64,000 nt of DNA from Epilithonimonas hispanica (GTDB lineage: Bacteria; Bacteroidota; Bacteroidia; Flavobacteriales; Weeksellaceae): contig NZ_QNUG01000003.1 of assembly GCF_003385395.1 (NCBI RefSeq), positions 1-64,000 on the forward strand, in the 5' to 3' direction. Below, piece by piece: positions 42,959 to 52,561 of the stretch. The notes under the pieces were generated by a model. That model worked only from the letters and a program-made list of their open reading frames with translations. It did not search any database and was not told where the DNA came from. Both the position numbers and the translations under genes were made by a program. Within the stretch, counting starts at the first letter, position 1. Every line of letters begins with the position of its first letter.

Positions 42959-45286
42959 TTAGAGAACTTCCACAAAATCATACTCCACCTTCTCCGCTTG
43001 ATAATTCACAGCAACACGCAAAGCTCTGAGTCCATTAATTCCTTGTAAATCTTCAACATCCAATTCTTCAATACTCGATTCCAGAATATTTTGGTTTTGA
43101 AGGATTTTTATCAATTTCAGATATTCTTCACGTTCTCTTTCCTGAGAATAGATAATGCTTATTTTTCCAGATTGTGTAATCCGTTCATCCGAGTTTTTCA
43201 CTAAGGATTTGTCTATACGTTTTTTAATCATTTCGTAGCGCGCATTATAACTTCCGTCCACATCAAAACGTTTTTCATCCATTCTGAAACGAATACTGAT
43301 TGGCGTACTGTAAACCAAAATCAGAGACGCAACATCCAAAGGATAAGCCAATCGGTCTTTGTGTTTTGCATATTCGATTTCTGTTTCACAAAGCACTCTC
43401 AATTGCCACAAACGTAGGTTTTTCAAGAAAATCGGATCGTAAATCAAATCAGGTTCAATCGATGAACCAATATATATATTATGCTCAACTCCATCGGTTT
43501 TGAAACGCTCATAATAAAACGGAAATCTGCGCTGTTGCTCTTCCTGACGCTTATCCAGAATATCTGCTAAGGTTTTATTAACCGAAGACAAACTATCATC
43601 AAATTTTTTACGGAAATTGTAAACCAATTCAGTTTTAGAATCTAATTGCTTATGATAATCTGTAACTACCTGATTATAATTCACATTCTGAAGCTTGATT
43701 GATTCCAACAAAGGATGAACTTCCTGATGAATAAAATTCTGAACCTGGCTTTCTGTATCTGCTTTTAAATCTTTAGCCAACAATTCCTGAAAATGAATCA
43801 GTTTTAGATTAATTGATTCCAAATCATTGTCAGAACTCACATTTTTGAAAACATCAGAAATCAGCATCAGATTGATTTCCAAATCTTTTTTAATGGCCAA
43901 ATTTCTGGAAACCGAAGAGTTTCTGATATCTGTTTGTCCAAAAAGTGGTGTCAGATTTTCGAAAGTGATTTCTCGGTAAGGCAAATCAAATTCTTCTCTG
44001 TAAAAACCGATATGGCGTTCCGCTTCTTGTCGGAATTTCCAATAAACACTGGGATGTATCGATGTATATTCTCTTTGGATAATCGCTTGGATTCTCGTCT
44101 CAATGCCGTCATAAAGCCTGTCCATCGTATCTTCCAGATAAGGCATTACAATTTCCATTTTTTGAGCATTGATGCTGTTCAGCATTTTTTTTCTGGAAAC
44201 GAGTTCGATAATTCCGAGAACTTTTTTATTCTTTATAATTGGAGCAAAAATCGCACTTTTGATTCCAGCGTCGTAGAATTGTTTTGCAAAATCACTGTCC
44301 GGAAACTCTTTGTAAATCTTTTCAAAATCAGAAATGCTGAAATATTTTCTGGATTCTACCAACGCATTGAAATTCTTTTCGCAAAGCAATTCATTTTTAG
44401 AATGGTTGAATCCTGAGAGAATAAAACTATCAATCACACTATTGACAGGCGTTTTCACAAATTTATTTTCTTCGTGGTTGATTGACGTATATCCTAATTC
44501 CAAATCAGGAACCTGAAAAATCGATCGGAAGATTTTGTTCAATTCTGGTTTTAGGTTTTCATCATCTTCAAGATTAATAAGCTTAGTTTTGAGATTAGAA
44601 ACGGCAATTTCCGTTGTTGCATCAAAGAAATTAACCACAGCAAAACCTTTCAGTTCCCAACTTTTTGAGGGGAATTTTTCTTTCCACAATTCGTAATCTT
44701 CAAAATTATCCAGCAATTCTGCAATCTCCTCTTCTGTTAATCTCTTGAAATTTTCCAATGGATTAACATCGATGAAATCAATATTATTCAGAAAACGATA
44801 ATGATTTACAACACCTTCTTCATTCGGAATATCGAAAATAAAAGGCATTGAAAAATTGAGCGGAACATTATAAAAATTTCTTAGAATAATACAACAGCTC
44901 ATCACATAAAAGCGATGCGGGTCAAGACCTTTGATGAACATATCAAAGTTTTCGCCAGCATTTTTCAGAATACTTTGAAAACGTTTCGACGGATTGAAAA
45001 AAAAATTATAAAAAGGAAAACCAATTGCTTTGATTTCATTCCCAGTCAGCATTGGCGGAAAAAGGTCACGCAAAAGTTCCTTCATCATTGTTTCGTTGTG
45101 TTTGAAGAAATCAAGATTGCTAATGCCATTTAAAAGTTCGGGAAATTCTTTGGTTTTATCCAAAATCCTTTGATGCGAAAGCGCATACTGCGAGCTCTCA
45201 GAAGCTTCTGCTTCCATTTTTCGGATGAGTTTTTCAAAAGAAAATTTAAGTACAAACGGGCTGTCGTAAAAGGCTTGGAATTTCAT
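42959..45286 (-). CDS. GAF-domain protein, 775 residues
   Basis: A large cytoplasmic protein starting MKFQAFYDSPFVLKFSFEKL (ATG 45286; another ATG five codons upstream is less likely). A GAF sensor domain is visible around residues 310-410 (AIFAPIIKNKKVLGIIELVS). The rest is helical and lacks kinase, HTH or cyclase motifs. Members of this family are conserved in flavobacteria but uncharacterised. -7 box TACATTTG on the minus strand at 45304-45311. The extreme 3' end may derive from the TA cassette insertion; see the findings. Confidence 0.75.
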   Translation of the reverse strand: MKFQAFYDSPFVLKFSFEKLIRKMEAEASESSQYALSHQRILDKTKEFPELLNGISNLDFFKHNETMMKELLRDLFPPMLTGNEIKAIGFPFYNFFFNPSKRFQSILKNAGENFDMFIKGLDPHRFYVMSCCIILRNFYNVPLNFSMPFIFDIPNEEGVVNHYRFLNNIDFIDVNPLENFKRLTEEEIAELLDNFEDYELWKEKFPSKSWELKGFAVVNFFDATTEIAVSNLKTKLINLEDDENLKPELNKIFRSIFQVPDLELGYTSINHEENKFVKTPVNSVIDSFILSGFNHSKNELLCEKNFNALVESRKYFSISDFEKIYKEFPDSDFAKQFYDAGIKSAIFAPIIKNKKVLGIIELVSRKKMLNSINAQKMEIVMPYLEDTMDRLYDGIETRIQAIIQREYTSIHPSVYWKFRQEAERHIGFYREEFDLPYREITFENLTPLFGQTDIRNSSVSRNLAIKKDLEINLMLISDVFKNVSSDNDLESINLKLIHFQELLAKDLKADTESQVQNFIHQEVHPLLESIKLQNVNYNQVVTDYHKQLDSKTELVYNFRKKFDDSLSSVNKTLADILDKRQEEQQRRFPFYYERFKTDGVEHNIYIGSSIEPDLIYDPIFLKNLRLWQLRVLCETEIEYAKHKDRLAYPLDVASLILVYSTPISIRFRMDEKRFDVDGSYNARYEMIKKRIDKSLVKNSDERITQSGKISIIYSQEREREEYLKLIKILQNQNILESSIEELDVEDLQGINGLRALRVAVNYQAEKVEYDFVEVL

Positions 45287-45511
45287 AAGGGTAAAAATCA
45301 ATGCAAATGTAATAATTATGAATATATTAGTAAAGTCGAATGATGATTCCTAATACTTTAATTTAATTTCATAATTTAAAAAAATTAAATTTTAATCTAT
45401 TATCAATCTGAGACATAGCTTAGAAATTATCTTTTAAATTTAAAATAATTTCAAGATTATTAGATATATCTATCGTTTCATTATTAGATTTTAAAATTGT
45501 TACATTAAACG

Positions 45512-45519
45512 TATCTTTG
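45512..45519 (+). promoter_or_regulatory. -7 box of rlmN
   Basis: TATCTTTG, 19 bp before the TTG start. Confidence 0.5.
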
Positions 45520-45538
45520 CAAAAATTTTCAGAATACA

Positions 45539-46573
45539 TTGAAAGATATCCGTACACTTTCCCTCGATCAACTCAAAGATTACTTCAGCACAATTGGTGA
45601 CAAGCCGTTTCGTGCCAAGCAGGTTTATGATTGGCTTTGGAGCAAGAATCTGCATTCTTTTGATGAGATGACAAATCTTCCTAAAAATCTTCGTGATAAT
45701 CTTTCACGTGATTTTTTCATCAATCCGATTGCTGTTGACCTATTACAAAAATCTTCTGACGGAACGATAAAGAACGGTGTAAAACTTCACGACGGACTGA
45801 TGGTAGAATCCGTTCTGATTCCAACTGAATCCAGAAGTACAGCCTGCGTTTCTTCACAAGTTGGATGTTCTCTGAACTGTGAATTCTGTGCAACAGCCAA
45901 ACTCAAAAGAATGAGAAATCTGGAAGTTGCAGAAATCGTAGACCAAGTGGCGCTGATTGACCGTCAAAGTAAATTATATTTTGACAGACCTCTCACAAAT
46001 ATTGTGTTTATGGGAATGGGCGAACCGATGATGAATTACAAAAACGTTGTCGAAGCGATTCACAAAATCACAAAACCGGACGGTCTGGGAATGTCACCAA
46101 GAAGAATCACTGTTTCAACATCGGGTATTCCGAAGATGATAAAAATGCTGGCGGATGAAGAATTGAAAGTTAAATTAGCACTTTCGTTACACTCAGCCAT
46201 CGAGCATAAACGAAATGAGATAATGCCTTTTTCGGAAAAATTTCCGTTGACCGATATTATGGATTCGCTTCAATATTGGTATCAAAAAACAGGTTCTCCA
46301 ATTACTTTTGAATATTGTGTTTGGAAAGGAATTAATGACGGAGACGAAGACATCAAAGCTTTAATCAAATATTGCAGACAAGTTCCAAGCAAAGTCAATC
46401 TGATCCAATACAATCCGATTGGCGAAGGGAAATTTGACCACAGAAGCATTGAGGCTGAGCAAAAATATGTCCGTGAGTTGGAGAAAGCCGGAATCACAAT
46501 CGTTGTTAGAAAAAGTCGTGGTAGCGACATCGACGCGGCGTGTGGACAATTGGCGAACAAAACGGCGGAGTAA
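45539..46573 (+). CDS. rlmN: 23S rRNA/tRNA (adenine-C2)-methyltransferase
   Basis: Radical-SAM methyltransferase modifying A2503 of 23S rRNA and A37 of tRNAs. 344 residues; the start is TTG (MKDIRTLSLDQLKDYFS), as no ATG lies upstream. Motifs: VSSQVGCSLNCEFCATA with the CxxxCxxC Fe-S triad, VFMGMGEPMMNY, ALSLHSA and the C-terminal VVRKSRGSDIDAACGQL that supplies the catalytic methyl-accepting Cys. Core-genome gene. Confidence 0.96.
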   Translation: MKDIRTLSLDQLKDYFSTIGDKPFRAKQVYDWLWSKNLHSFDEMTNLPKNLRDNLSRDFFINPIAVDLLQKSSDGTIKNGVKLHDGLMVESVLIPTESRSTACVSSQVGCSLNCEFCATAKLKRMRNLEVAEIVDQVALIDRQSKLYFDRPLTNIVFMGMGEPMMNYKNVVEAIHKITKPDGLGMSPRRITVSTSGIPKMIKMLADEELKVKLALSLHSAIEHKRNEIMPFSEKFPLTDIMDSLQYWYQKTGSPITFEYCVWKGINDGDEDIKALIKYCRQVPSKVNLIQYNPIGEGKFDHRSIEAEQKYVRELEKAGITIVVRKSRGSDIDAACGQLANKTAE

Positions 46574-46637
46574 TTCTTTAACAATATTTTAATCCAGTAA
46601 ATTTCCTACTCAAAAAATCAATTCTTATTTTTACAAT

Positions 46638-47150
46638 ATGAAGACGATTTTAGTAGATATGGACGGCGTTCTTGCCAATACGAACCAACATTTTATAGAT
46701 TACGAATACAAAAGAAACGGCAACCAAATTCTTTGGGAAAATATCTCAGGACTTTTAGAAGCCGAAGCTTTTCCTAATTTCTTGGAAGATGTTAATTCCA
46801 AAGGATTTTTCAGAACAGTTCCAGTTATAGAAAATGCAGTAAAAGTTTTGAAATATTTGAACGAAAAATATAATGTTCTCATCGTTTCCTCTGCAACAGA
46901 GTTTCCAAATAGTCTTACCGAAAAAGCTGAATGGCTGATGGAACATTTTCCTTTTATCAGCTGGAAGCAGATGATTTTTTGTGGAAGAAAGGATTTTATC
47001 ATCGGCGACATTATGATTGATGACCATCCGAAAAACCTGAATCTTTTTTCAGGTCAAAGAATTCTGTTTTCTCAGCCTCATAATGCGAATTCAAAGGTTG
47101 AAAATTCGGTAAGAGTTTCTGGCTGGGATGATATTATGAATATTCTGTAA
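46638..47150 (+). CDS. 5'(3')-deoxyribonucleotidase (NT5C-type HAD)
   Basis: A 170-residue HAD phosphatase. Motif I VDMDGVLANTN with the two catalytic Asp; VLIVSSATEF (motif II) and GDIMIDDHPKN (motif IV) follow. The length and LADxN plan match cytosolic NT5C nucleotidases that trim deoxynucleoside monophosphates. The next gene starts 9 bp downstream, so the two are probably co-transcribed. Confidence 0.88.
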   Translation: MKTILVDMDGVLANTNQHFIDYEYKRNGNQILWENISGLLEAEAFPNFLEDVNSKGFFRTVPVIENAVKVLKYLNEKYNVLIVSSATEFPNSLTEKAEWLMEHFPFISWKQMIFCGRKDFIIGDIMIDDHPKNLNLFSGQRILFSQPHNANSKVENSVRVSGWDDIMNIL

Positions 47151-47159
47151 TTTCAAAAA

Positions 47160-48041
47160 ATGAAAAATCAGGTTTTATATTTTTTAGTTTTTCTATTTGG
47201 GATTCAGATTTCAGCTCAAAAAGTTGAATCCTTAAATCTGAAAAAATATAAAATGGCTGTTTTGAGTGACTCTTTGCAAGAATCTTCTGGTCTGACAAAT
47301 CTCGACGGAAAACTCTTCTCCTTTAATGACAGCGGAAACACCAGCGAAATTTTTGAAATAAAAGCAGGAAGTCCTTACATAGAAAAAACCTTTCAAACCG
47401 GACTCAAAAACATCGATTGGGAAGCGTTTACGAATGACGGAGAAAATTTCTATGTTGGCGAATTCGGGAATAATTTGGGAACGAGAAAAGATTTGAAAGT
47501 TTATCGAATTCCTTTCAGAAATGATTCTTTGATTGTTGATTCTATTAAAACTATTCCGTTTTTTTATCCTGAACAAACTGATTTTACTCCGAAAAACATC
47601 AATAATAATTTCGATGCAGAAGCGATGATTTTCTTGGACGGAAACATTCATCTATTTACAAAAGAATGGATTACAAATACTGTTTCACATTATGTCATTA
47701 ATAAAAATCTGACAGAAAATCAACCAGCAAAAAAACTCGAGAGTTTTGATACAGGTTTTGTTGTGACAGATGCTTCGGTTTTTGAAAACAAATTATATGT
47801 TGTTGGTTATACCAAAAAAGCTTCGGTTTATATGATGATTTTCGAGAAAGATGAAACTGGAAATCTTTTCTTTAATAAGCCTCTAAAAAAATATTCTCTT
47901 GGAAGAGCTTACAATGTCGGGCAAATCGAAGGAATTACTGCAACCGAAAAGGGAATTTACATTTCTGGAGAACGATTCAGTATTAAAATCAAAAAAGTAC
48001 CTCAAAGTCTTTATTTTATTCCTTTTGAAGATTTAGAATAA
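47160..48041 (+). CDS. Exported beta-propeller-like protein (paralogue of 35595)
   Basis: A 293-residue protein with a Sec signal peptide (MKNQVLYFLVFLFGIQISAQ) and no lipobox. It shares several blocks with the protein at 35595: NIDWEAFTNDGENFYVGEFG, the PFFYPEQTDFTPKN segment, FDAEAMIFLDGNIHLFTKEW and QIEGITATEKGIYISGE. Function unknown. The two genes are about 11.6 kb apart in the same orientation. Confidence 0.72.
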   Translation: MKNQVLYFLVFLFGIQISAQKVESLNLKKYKMAVLSDSLQESSGLTNLDGKLFSFNDSGNTSEIFEIKAGSPYIEKTFQTGLKNIDWEAFTNDGENFYVGEFGNNLGTRKDLKVYRIPFRNDSLIVDSIKTIPFFYPEQTDFTPKNINNNFDAEAMIFLDGNIHLFTKEWITNTVSHYVINKNLTENQPAKKLESFDTGFVVTDASVFENKLYVVGYTKKASVYMMIFEKDETGNLFFNKPLKKYSLGRAYNVGQIEGITATEKGIYISGERFSIKIKKVPQSLYFIPFEDLE

Positions 48042-48178
48042 TTATATTTGTAGAATAATAGATTGGATGTAAGATATCATCATTTGAATATTAAGCTGTA
48101 TCTGATGCTTTGATATTTCAGAATTCTTGATATTTTTACAACAGTTTTTCCGGTGAGACGAAAGACAAATCCTCAACA

Positions 48179-48240
48179 TAGCCCCGATGGTAGTGGAAAT
48201 CCTTTTTTGTAAAAAAAGATTGCAACGGACAGCGGGTTGA
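48179..48240 (+). repeat. Dispersed structured intergenic element, copy E
   Basis: TAGCCCCGATGGTAGTGG, AAATCCTTTTTTGT, AAAAAAAGATTGC, AACGGACAGCGGGTTG: compact copy with a short loop. It lies in the 258-bp gap before the prenyl synthase gene. Confidence 0.7.
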
Positions 48241-48298
48241 AAAAGTGAAAAGAAACCTAATCGTCTTGCTCCAAAAATATAATTTTTAAACGCGAACA

Positions 48299-49276
48299 GT
48301 GGCCAATACAGTAGAACTAATCAAAGCTCCGATTTCTGACGAAATGAAACTTTTTGAACAAAAGTTTTACGAATCGATGAAAAGTAATGTGGCGCTGTTG
48401 GATAAAGTCACGCGTTTTATTGTGACGACAAAAGGGAAACAAATGCGTCCGATGTTTGTTTTTCTCTGCGCAAAGTTGGTCGGAAATGTGAATGAAAAAA
48501 CATTCCGTGGTGCCAGTATGATTGAGCTGATTCATACAGCGACTTTGGTTCACGATGATGTTGTGGATGAGAGTTTTAAGCGCAGAAATTTCTTTTCTAT
48601 TAATGCACTTTGGAAGAATAAAATTGCGGTTTTGGTGGGCGATTATTTGCTTTCGAAATCGGTTCTTCTTTCTACAGACAACAAGGATTTTGATTTGTTA
48701 GCTGTAATTTCCAGAACCATCAGAGAAATGTCTGAAGGCGAATTGCTTCAATTGGAAAAAGCCAGAAAATTGGATATTACTGAGGATGTTTATTACGAAA
48801 TCATCCGTCAAAAAACAGCAACTTTGATTGCAGCGTGTTGCGAAGTTGGTGTTTTATCAAATAGTGTGGATGAAGCGACTGCGAAAAAAATGCAGGAATT
48901 TGGGACTTACACAGGAATGGCTTTCCAAATCAAAGATGACCTTTTTGATTATCAAACGAGCAATATCATCGGAAAACCTGTCGGAATCGATATCAAGGAA
49001 CAGAAGATGACTTTGCCTTTGATTTATACTTTGAAAAATGCAAGTCCTGAGAATTACAAAAAATATTTTGCAACGATAAAGCGTTATAACAACGATTCCA
49101 AAAAAGTTCGCGAATTGGTAGAATTTGTGAAATCTTCTGGCGGAATGGATTATGCTATCAAAACAATGAAAGATTATCAGCAAAAAGCGCTTGACATTCT
49201 GGCTGAATTTCCTGATAACGAAGCTAAAGAATCACTGAAACTAATGCTGGATTATGTGATTAGCAGAAAACTTTAA
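48299..49276 (+). CDS. Polyprenyl diphosphate synthase
   Basis: Trans-isoprenyl chain-elongation enzyme; 325 residues from a GTG start. First Asp-rich motif LVHDDVVDES (Asp86, Asp87, Asp90); second FQIKDDLFDY; GKQMRP and LVGDYLLSKS also visible. The octaprenyl/hexaprenyl-type family supplies the menaquinone side chain. No menaquinone genes are adjacent, so chain length is uncertain. Confidence 0.93.
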   Translation: MANTVELIKAPISDEMKLFEQKFYESMKSNVALLDKVTRFIVTTKGKQMRPMFVFLCAKLVGNVNEKTFRGASMIELIHTATLVHDDVVDESFKRRNFFSINALWKNKIAVLVGDYLLSKSVLLSTDNKDFDLLAVISRTIREMSEGELLQLEKARKLDITEDVYYEIIRQKTATLIAACCEVGVLSNSVDEATAKKMQEFGTYTGMAFQIKDDLFDYQTSNIIGKPVGIDIKEQKMTLPLIYTLKNASPENYKKYFATIKRYNNDSKKVRELVEFVKSSGGMDYAIKTMKDYQQKALDILAEFPDNEAKESLKLMLDYVISRKL

Positions 49277-49298
49277 TATTTACATTAAAATAAAAATC

Positions 49299-49358
49299 AA
49301 CCCTTTCAGAAATCGAAGATTCGACGTAAGTCAATTTAGAACTTTGAAAGGGTTTTTA
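49299..49358 (+). terminator. Prenyl synthase terminator
   Basis: AACCCTTTCA / TGAAAGGGTTTTT arms with a 36-bp structured loop. Confidence 0.65.
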
Positions 49359-49404
49359 GTATAATTTAATTCCTCCGAAAATTTTAATTCCGTAATTTTG
49401 AAAT

Positions 49405-50682
49405 ATGAACAATTCTCCACTTGCCGAAATCTTACGTCCAAAAACTTTGGATGATGTTTTAGGTCAAGAACATCTCACAGGAAAAAACGGAACTATCAAA
49501 AGAATGTTGGATAATGACACCATCAATTCTCTTATTTTTTGGGGTCCGCCGGGAACTGGAAAAACGACTTTGGCAGAAATTATTTCTGAAAAATCTGGAA
49601 GAAAATTTTACAAATTATCAGCTGTTTCCGCTGGTGTAAAAGATGTACGAGACATTATTGATGAAGCTAAAAAACAGAATCTTTTCTCTGGAAAAAGTCC
49701 GATTTTATTCATTGATGAAATCCACAGATTCAACAAGTCGCAGCAGGATTCTTTGCTTCACGCGGTTGAAAAAGGCTGGATTGTTCTGATTGGCGCAACT
49801 ACAGAAAACCCAAGTTTTGAAGTGGTTTCAGCTTTGCTTTCTCGTTCGCAAGTTTATATTCTGAAAGCTTTGACTTTTGAAAAATTGGAGGAGTTAGCAG
49901 ATATAAGCGTTTCAAAATATAACGAAATCAACAATACCAAATTCTATCTCGAAGAAAAAGAAGCATTCATCCAATATTCGGGAGGCGATGCGAGAAAGTT
50001 GATTAATTCCATAGAATTGGTTCTGAATCAATTCAAATCAGCTAAGAAAAACAAAATCTCCAACAAAGATGTACTTTCTGTTTTGCAGGAAAATATGGCT
50101 TTGTATGACAAAAATGGGGAACAACATTACGATATTATTTCTGCTTTCATCAAATCGATGCGAGGTTCCGACCCAAACGGCGCTGTTTATTGGCTTGCTA
50201 GAATGTTGGTCGGAGGCGAAGACATCAAATTCATTGCCCGAAGAATGATGATTCTTGCTGCAGAAGATATTGGTCTCGCCAATCCCAACGCTTTTGTAAT
50301 GGCAAATAATTGTTTTCAAGCTATCAACGTGATTGGAAATCCGGAAGCTAGAATTATCCTAAGTGAAACCGCGGTTTATCTTGCTGTATCTCCGAAAAGT
50401 AATTCGACTTACAGCGCAATTAATGAAGCAATGGCTTTTGTGAAGAAAACCGGAAATCTTCCTGTTCCACTACATCTTAGAAATGCACCAACCAAACTGA
50501 TGAAAAACTTGGATTATGGCAAAGAGTATCAATATGCGCATTCTTACGAAGGTAACTTTGTAGATTTAGAATTTTTACCAGATGACATCAAAGGTACAGC
50601 ATTTTATCATCCAGCTAATAACTCTACAGAGAAAAAAATCAAGGAACAGCTCAAAGATAAATGGGGTGACAAGTACGATTAA
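49405..50682 (+). CDS. rarA: Replication-associated recombination protein A (MgsA)
   Basis: An AAA+ ATPase acting at stalled forks, related to eukaryotic WRNIP1. 425 residues. N-terminal LRPKTLDDVLGQEHL, Walker A WGPPGTGKTT (47-55), Walker B ILFIDEIHRFNKSQQD, sensor IGATTENPSFEV, and C-terminal MRGSDPNGAVYWLARML block. A -7 box TAATTTTG (49393-49400) lies so close to the ATG that the mRNA may be nearly leaderless. Confidence 0.95.
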   Translation: MNNSPLAEILRPKTLDDVLGQEHLTGKNGTIKRMLDNDTINSLIFWGPPGTGKTTLAEIISEKSGRKFYKLSAVSAGVKDVRDIIDEAKKQNLFSGKSPILFIDEIHRFNKSQQDSLLHAVEKGWIVLIGATTENPSFEVVSALLSRSQVYILKALTFEKLEELADISVSKYNEINNTKFYLEEKEAFIQYSGGDARKLINSIELVLNQFKSAKKNKISNKDVLSVLQENMALYDKNGEQHYDIISAFIKSMRGSDPNGAVYWLARMLVGGEDIKFIARRMMILAAEDIGLANPNAFVMANNCFQAINVIGNPEARIILSETAVYLAVSPKSNSTYSAINEAMAFVKKTGNLPVPLHLRNAPTKLMKNLDYGKEYQYAHSYEGNFVDLEFLPDDIKGTAFYHPANNSTEKKIKEQLKDKWGDKYD

Positions 50683-50745
50683 TAAAGCTTTCGTTAAATA
50701 ATCATAAAATCATTTTTTAAGCCAACTAATTCAATTTGCTTTTAA

Positions 50746-50753
50746 TATATTTG
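50746..50753 (+). promoter_or_regulatory. -7 box of the DedA gene
   Basis: TATATTTG, 16 bp before the ATG. Confidence 0.45.
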
Positions 50754-50769
50754 CGCAAGAGAAATAACT

Positions 50770-51450
50770 ATGGAACATTTTGAAAGTTGGAAAGACTTAC
50801 TAAACCCCGAATTTTACATCAAGTTAGGTGGTTTTTGGTTGATTTTATTCATTATTTTTGCTGAAACTGGATTATTTGTCGGATTTTTTTTGCCAGGTGA
50901 CAGTTTGCTTTTCATTTCTGGGATTTATGCTGTTCAGATCATTGATACGACTTTTGGGTCTACAGGTTCCGATTTTCTAGACACTACTATTCTTGCAACT
51001 GCTGTCGCTATTGCAGCAATCATCGGAAACGAAGTTGGATACTGGTTTGGTTACAAGAGTGGTCCAATTCTATATGAAAAGAAAGACACATTCTGGTTCA
51101 AGAAAAAATACCTTTTCAAAGCGCACGATTTCTTCGAAGAACACGGAACCGTAGCCGTGATTTTATCCAGATTTCTTCCTATTGTGAGAACGTTTTCTCC
51201 AATAGTTGCAGGAATTGTTAAAATGGACAAAAAAAAGTTTTTCTTTTACAATGTTGTAGGCGCAATTCTTTGGTCTTTCACAATGATTTTTGCAGGTCAT
51301 TATCTAGACAAGTTGTTTATGGATCAATTCGGAATAGACCTTAAGAAAAAATTAGAAATCATAATTCTAATCATTGTTTTGGTTACAACATTGCCAATCA
51401 TTATCAAATTCTTTTTCTCAAAAGACAAAGAAAGACCAACAGAGGAATAA
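50770..51450 (+). CDS. DedA-family membrane protein
   Basis: A 226-residue polytopic membrane protein. The DedA/SNARE-associated signature is visible: FAETGLFVGFFLPGDSLLFI, then GNEVGYWFGYKSGP, FFEEHGTVAVILSRFLPIVR with the conserved Glu and Arg, and TFSPIVAGIVKM. The family scrambles or recycles lipid carriers such as undecaprenyl phosphate across the membrane. Own promoter; terminator at 51481. Confidence 0.92.
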   Translation: MEHFESWKDLLNPEFYIKLGGFWLILFIIFAETGLFVGFFLPGDSLLFISGIYAVQIIDTTFGSTGSDFLDTTILATAVAIAAIIGNEVGYWFGYKSGPILYEKKDTFWFKKKYLFKAHDFFEEHGTVAVILSRFLPIVRTFSPIVAGIVKMDKKKFFFYNVVGAILWSFTMIFAGHYLDKLFMDQFGIDLKKKLEIIILIIVLVTTLPIIIKFFFSKDKERPTEE

Positions 51451-51480
51451 TTTTTGATAAGAAAAATTTAAACAACATAT

Positions 51481-51509
51481 AAAACCGGAGCTAGTTTCCG
51501 GTTTTTTTA
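51481..51509 (+). terminator. DedA gene terminator
   Basis: AAAACCGGA / TCCGGTTTTTTT stem with T-tract. Confidence 0.8.
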
Positions 51510-51529
51510 TTTAAATCTAAATATTAAAA

Positions 51530-52501
51530 ATGAAAGTATTCCTAAACAAAAGGATTCCACAAATCGGAATCGACTTACTGAAAGAAAATAATCTCGAAAT
51601 CATAACACCTCAAACAGACAATCTATCTCACGAAGAATGGTTGGAAAACTGTAAAAAAGCAGATATTATTCTCAATGTTGGTAAGAACAAATATGATAAG
51701 GATTTCTTTGACAATTTTCCAAATGTAAAAGCTATTTCACTCTTCTCAGTAGGATTCGATCAAGTTGATATTGCCGAAGCTACAAAACGAAAAATCCCCG
51801 TTGGAAATACGCCTGATGTTCTTAGTAGAGCCACTTCTGATGTCGCATTTTTATTAATGCAAATGGTTTCCAGAAAAGTCAATTATAACATCGAAAAAGT
51901 AAAATCAGGAAATTGGAAAGACTTTGATGCATTGGAAGAACTCGGACAGGAATTGTATGGAAAGACTTTGGGAATTTTAGGTTTGGGAAGAATTGGTTTT
52001 GAAATGGCTGAAAAATGTAAAGGCGCTTTCGGAATGAATATCATTTATCATAACAGAAGTCATAATGAAACTGCTGAAAAAGAATTGGATGCTAAATATG
52101 TTTCTTTTGATGAATTAATTCAAAATTCGGATATCATTAGTATTCACGCCAATTATACGCCAGAGCAAGCTAATCTTTTCAACCAATCAGTTTTTGAAAA
52201 AATGAAACCTAATTTGATTTTCATTAACACAGCAAGAGGCGGATTTCATAACGAAACAGATTTATACAAAGCTTTGAAATCAGGAAAAATTTGGGGCGCA
52301 GGTTTAGATGTTACTAATCCAGAACCTATGAGTAATGAAAATCCCCTACTCCAACTCCCGAATGTCTGCATCTTGCCGCACATTGGTTCTGCAACCATTG
52401 AAGCCCGAAACGGAATGGCGAGATTGGCAGCAGAAAATGTCATCGCTTTTTCCAAAAATCAACCAATGCCCAATTGTGTGAATCCTGAAATTTATCAATA
52501 A
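51530..52501 (+). CDS. D-2-hydroxyacid dehydrogenase
   Basis: A 323-residue NAD(P)-dependent oxidoreductase. GKTLGILGLGRIGFEMAEKC supplies the Rossmann GxGxxG; catalytic Arg in FINTARGGF, Glu in DVTNPEPM and His in ILPHIGSAT form the family triad. It resembles glyoxylate/hydroxypyruvate reductases (the SVGFDQVDI...VGNTPDVLS segment); the exact substrate is not certain. Separate from its neighbours. Confidence 0.92.
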   Translation: MKVFLNKRIPQIGIDLLKENNLEIITPQTDNLSHEEWLENCKKADIILNVGKNKYDKDFFDNFPNVKAISLFSVGFDQVDIAEATKRKIPVGNTPDVLSRATSDVAFLLMQMVSRKVNYNIEKVKSGNWKDFDALEELGQELYGKTLGILGLGRIGFEMAEKCKGAFGMNIIYHNRSHNETAEKELDAKYVSFDELIQNSDIISIHANYTPEQANLFNQSVFEKMKPNLIFINTARGGFHNETDLYKALKSGKIWGAGLDVTNPEPMSNENPLLQLPNVCILPHIGSATIEARNGMARLAAENVIAFSKNQPMPNCVNPEIYQ

Positions 52502-52561
52502 TTAAATTGACCGCTTGGAATCATATTTGTTCATAAAATACTCAACACTAAACAAAATATT

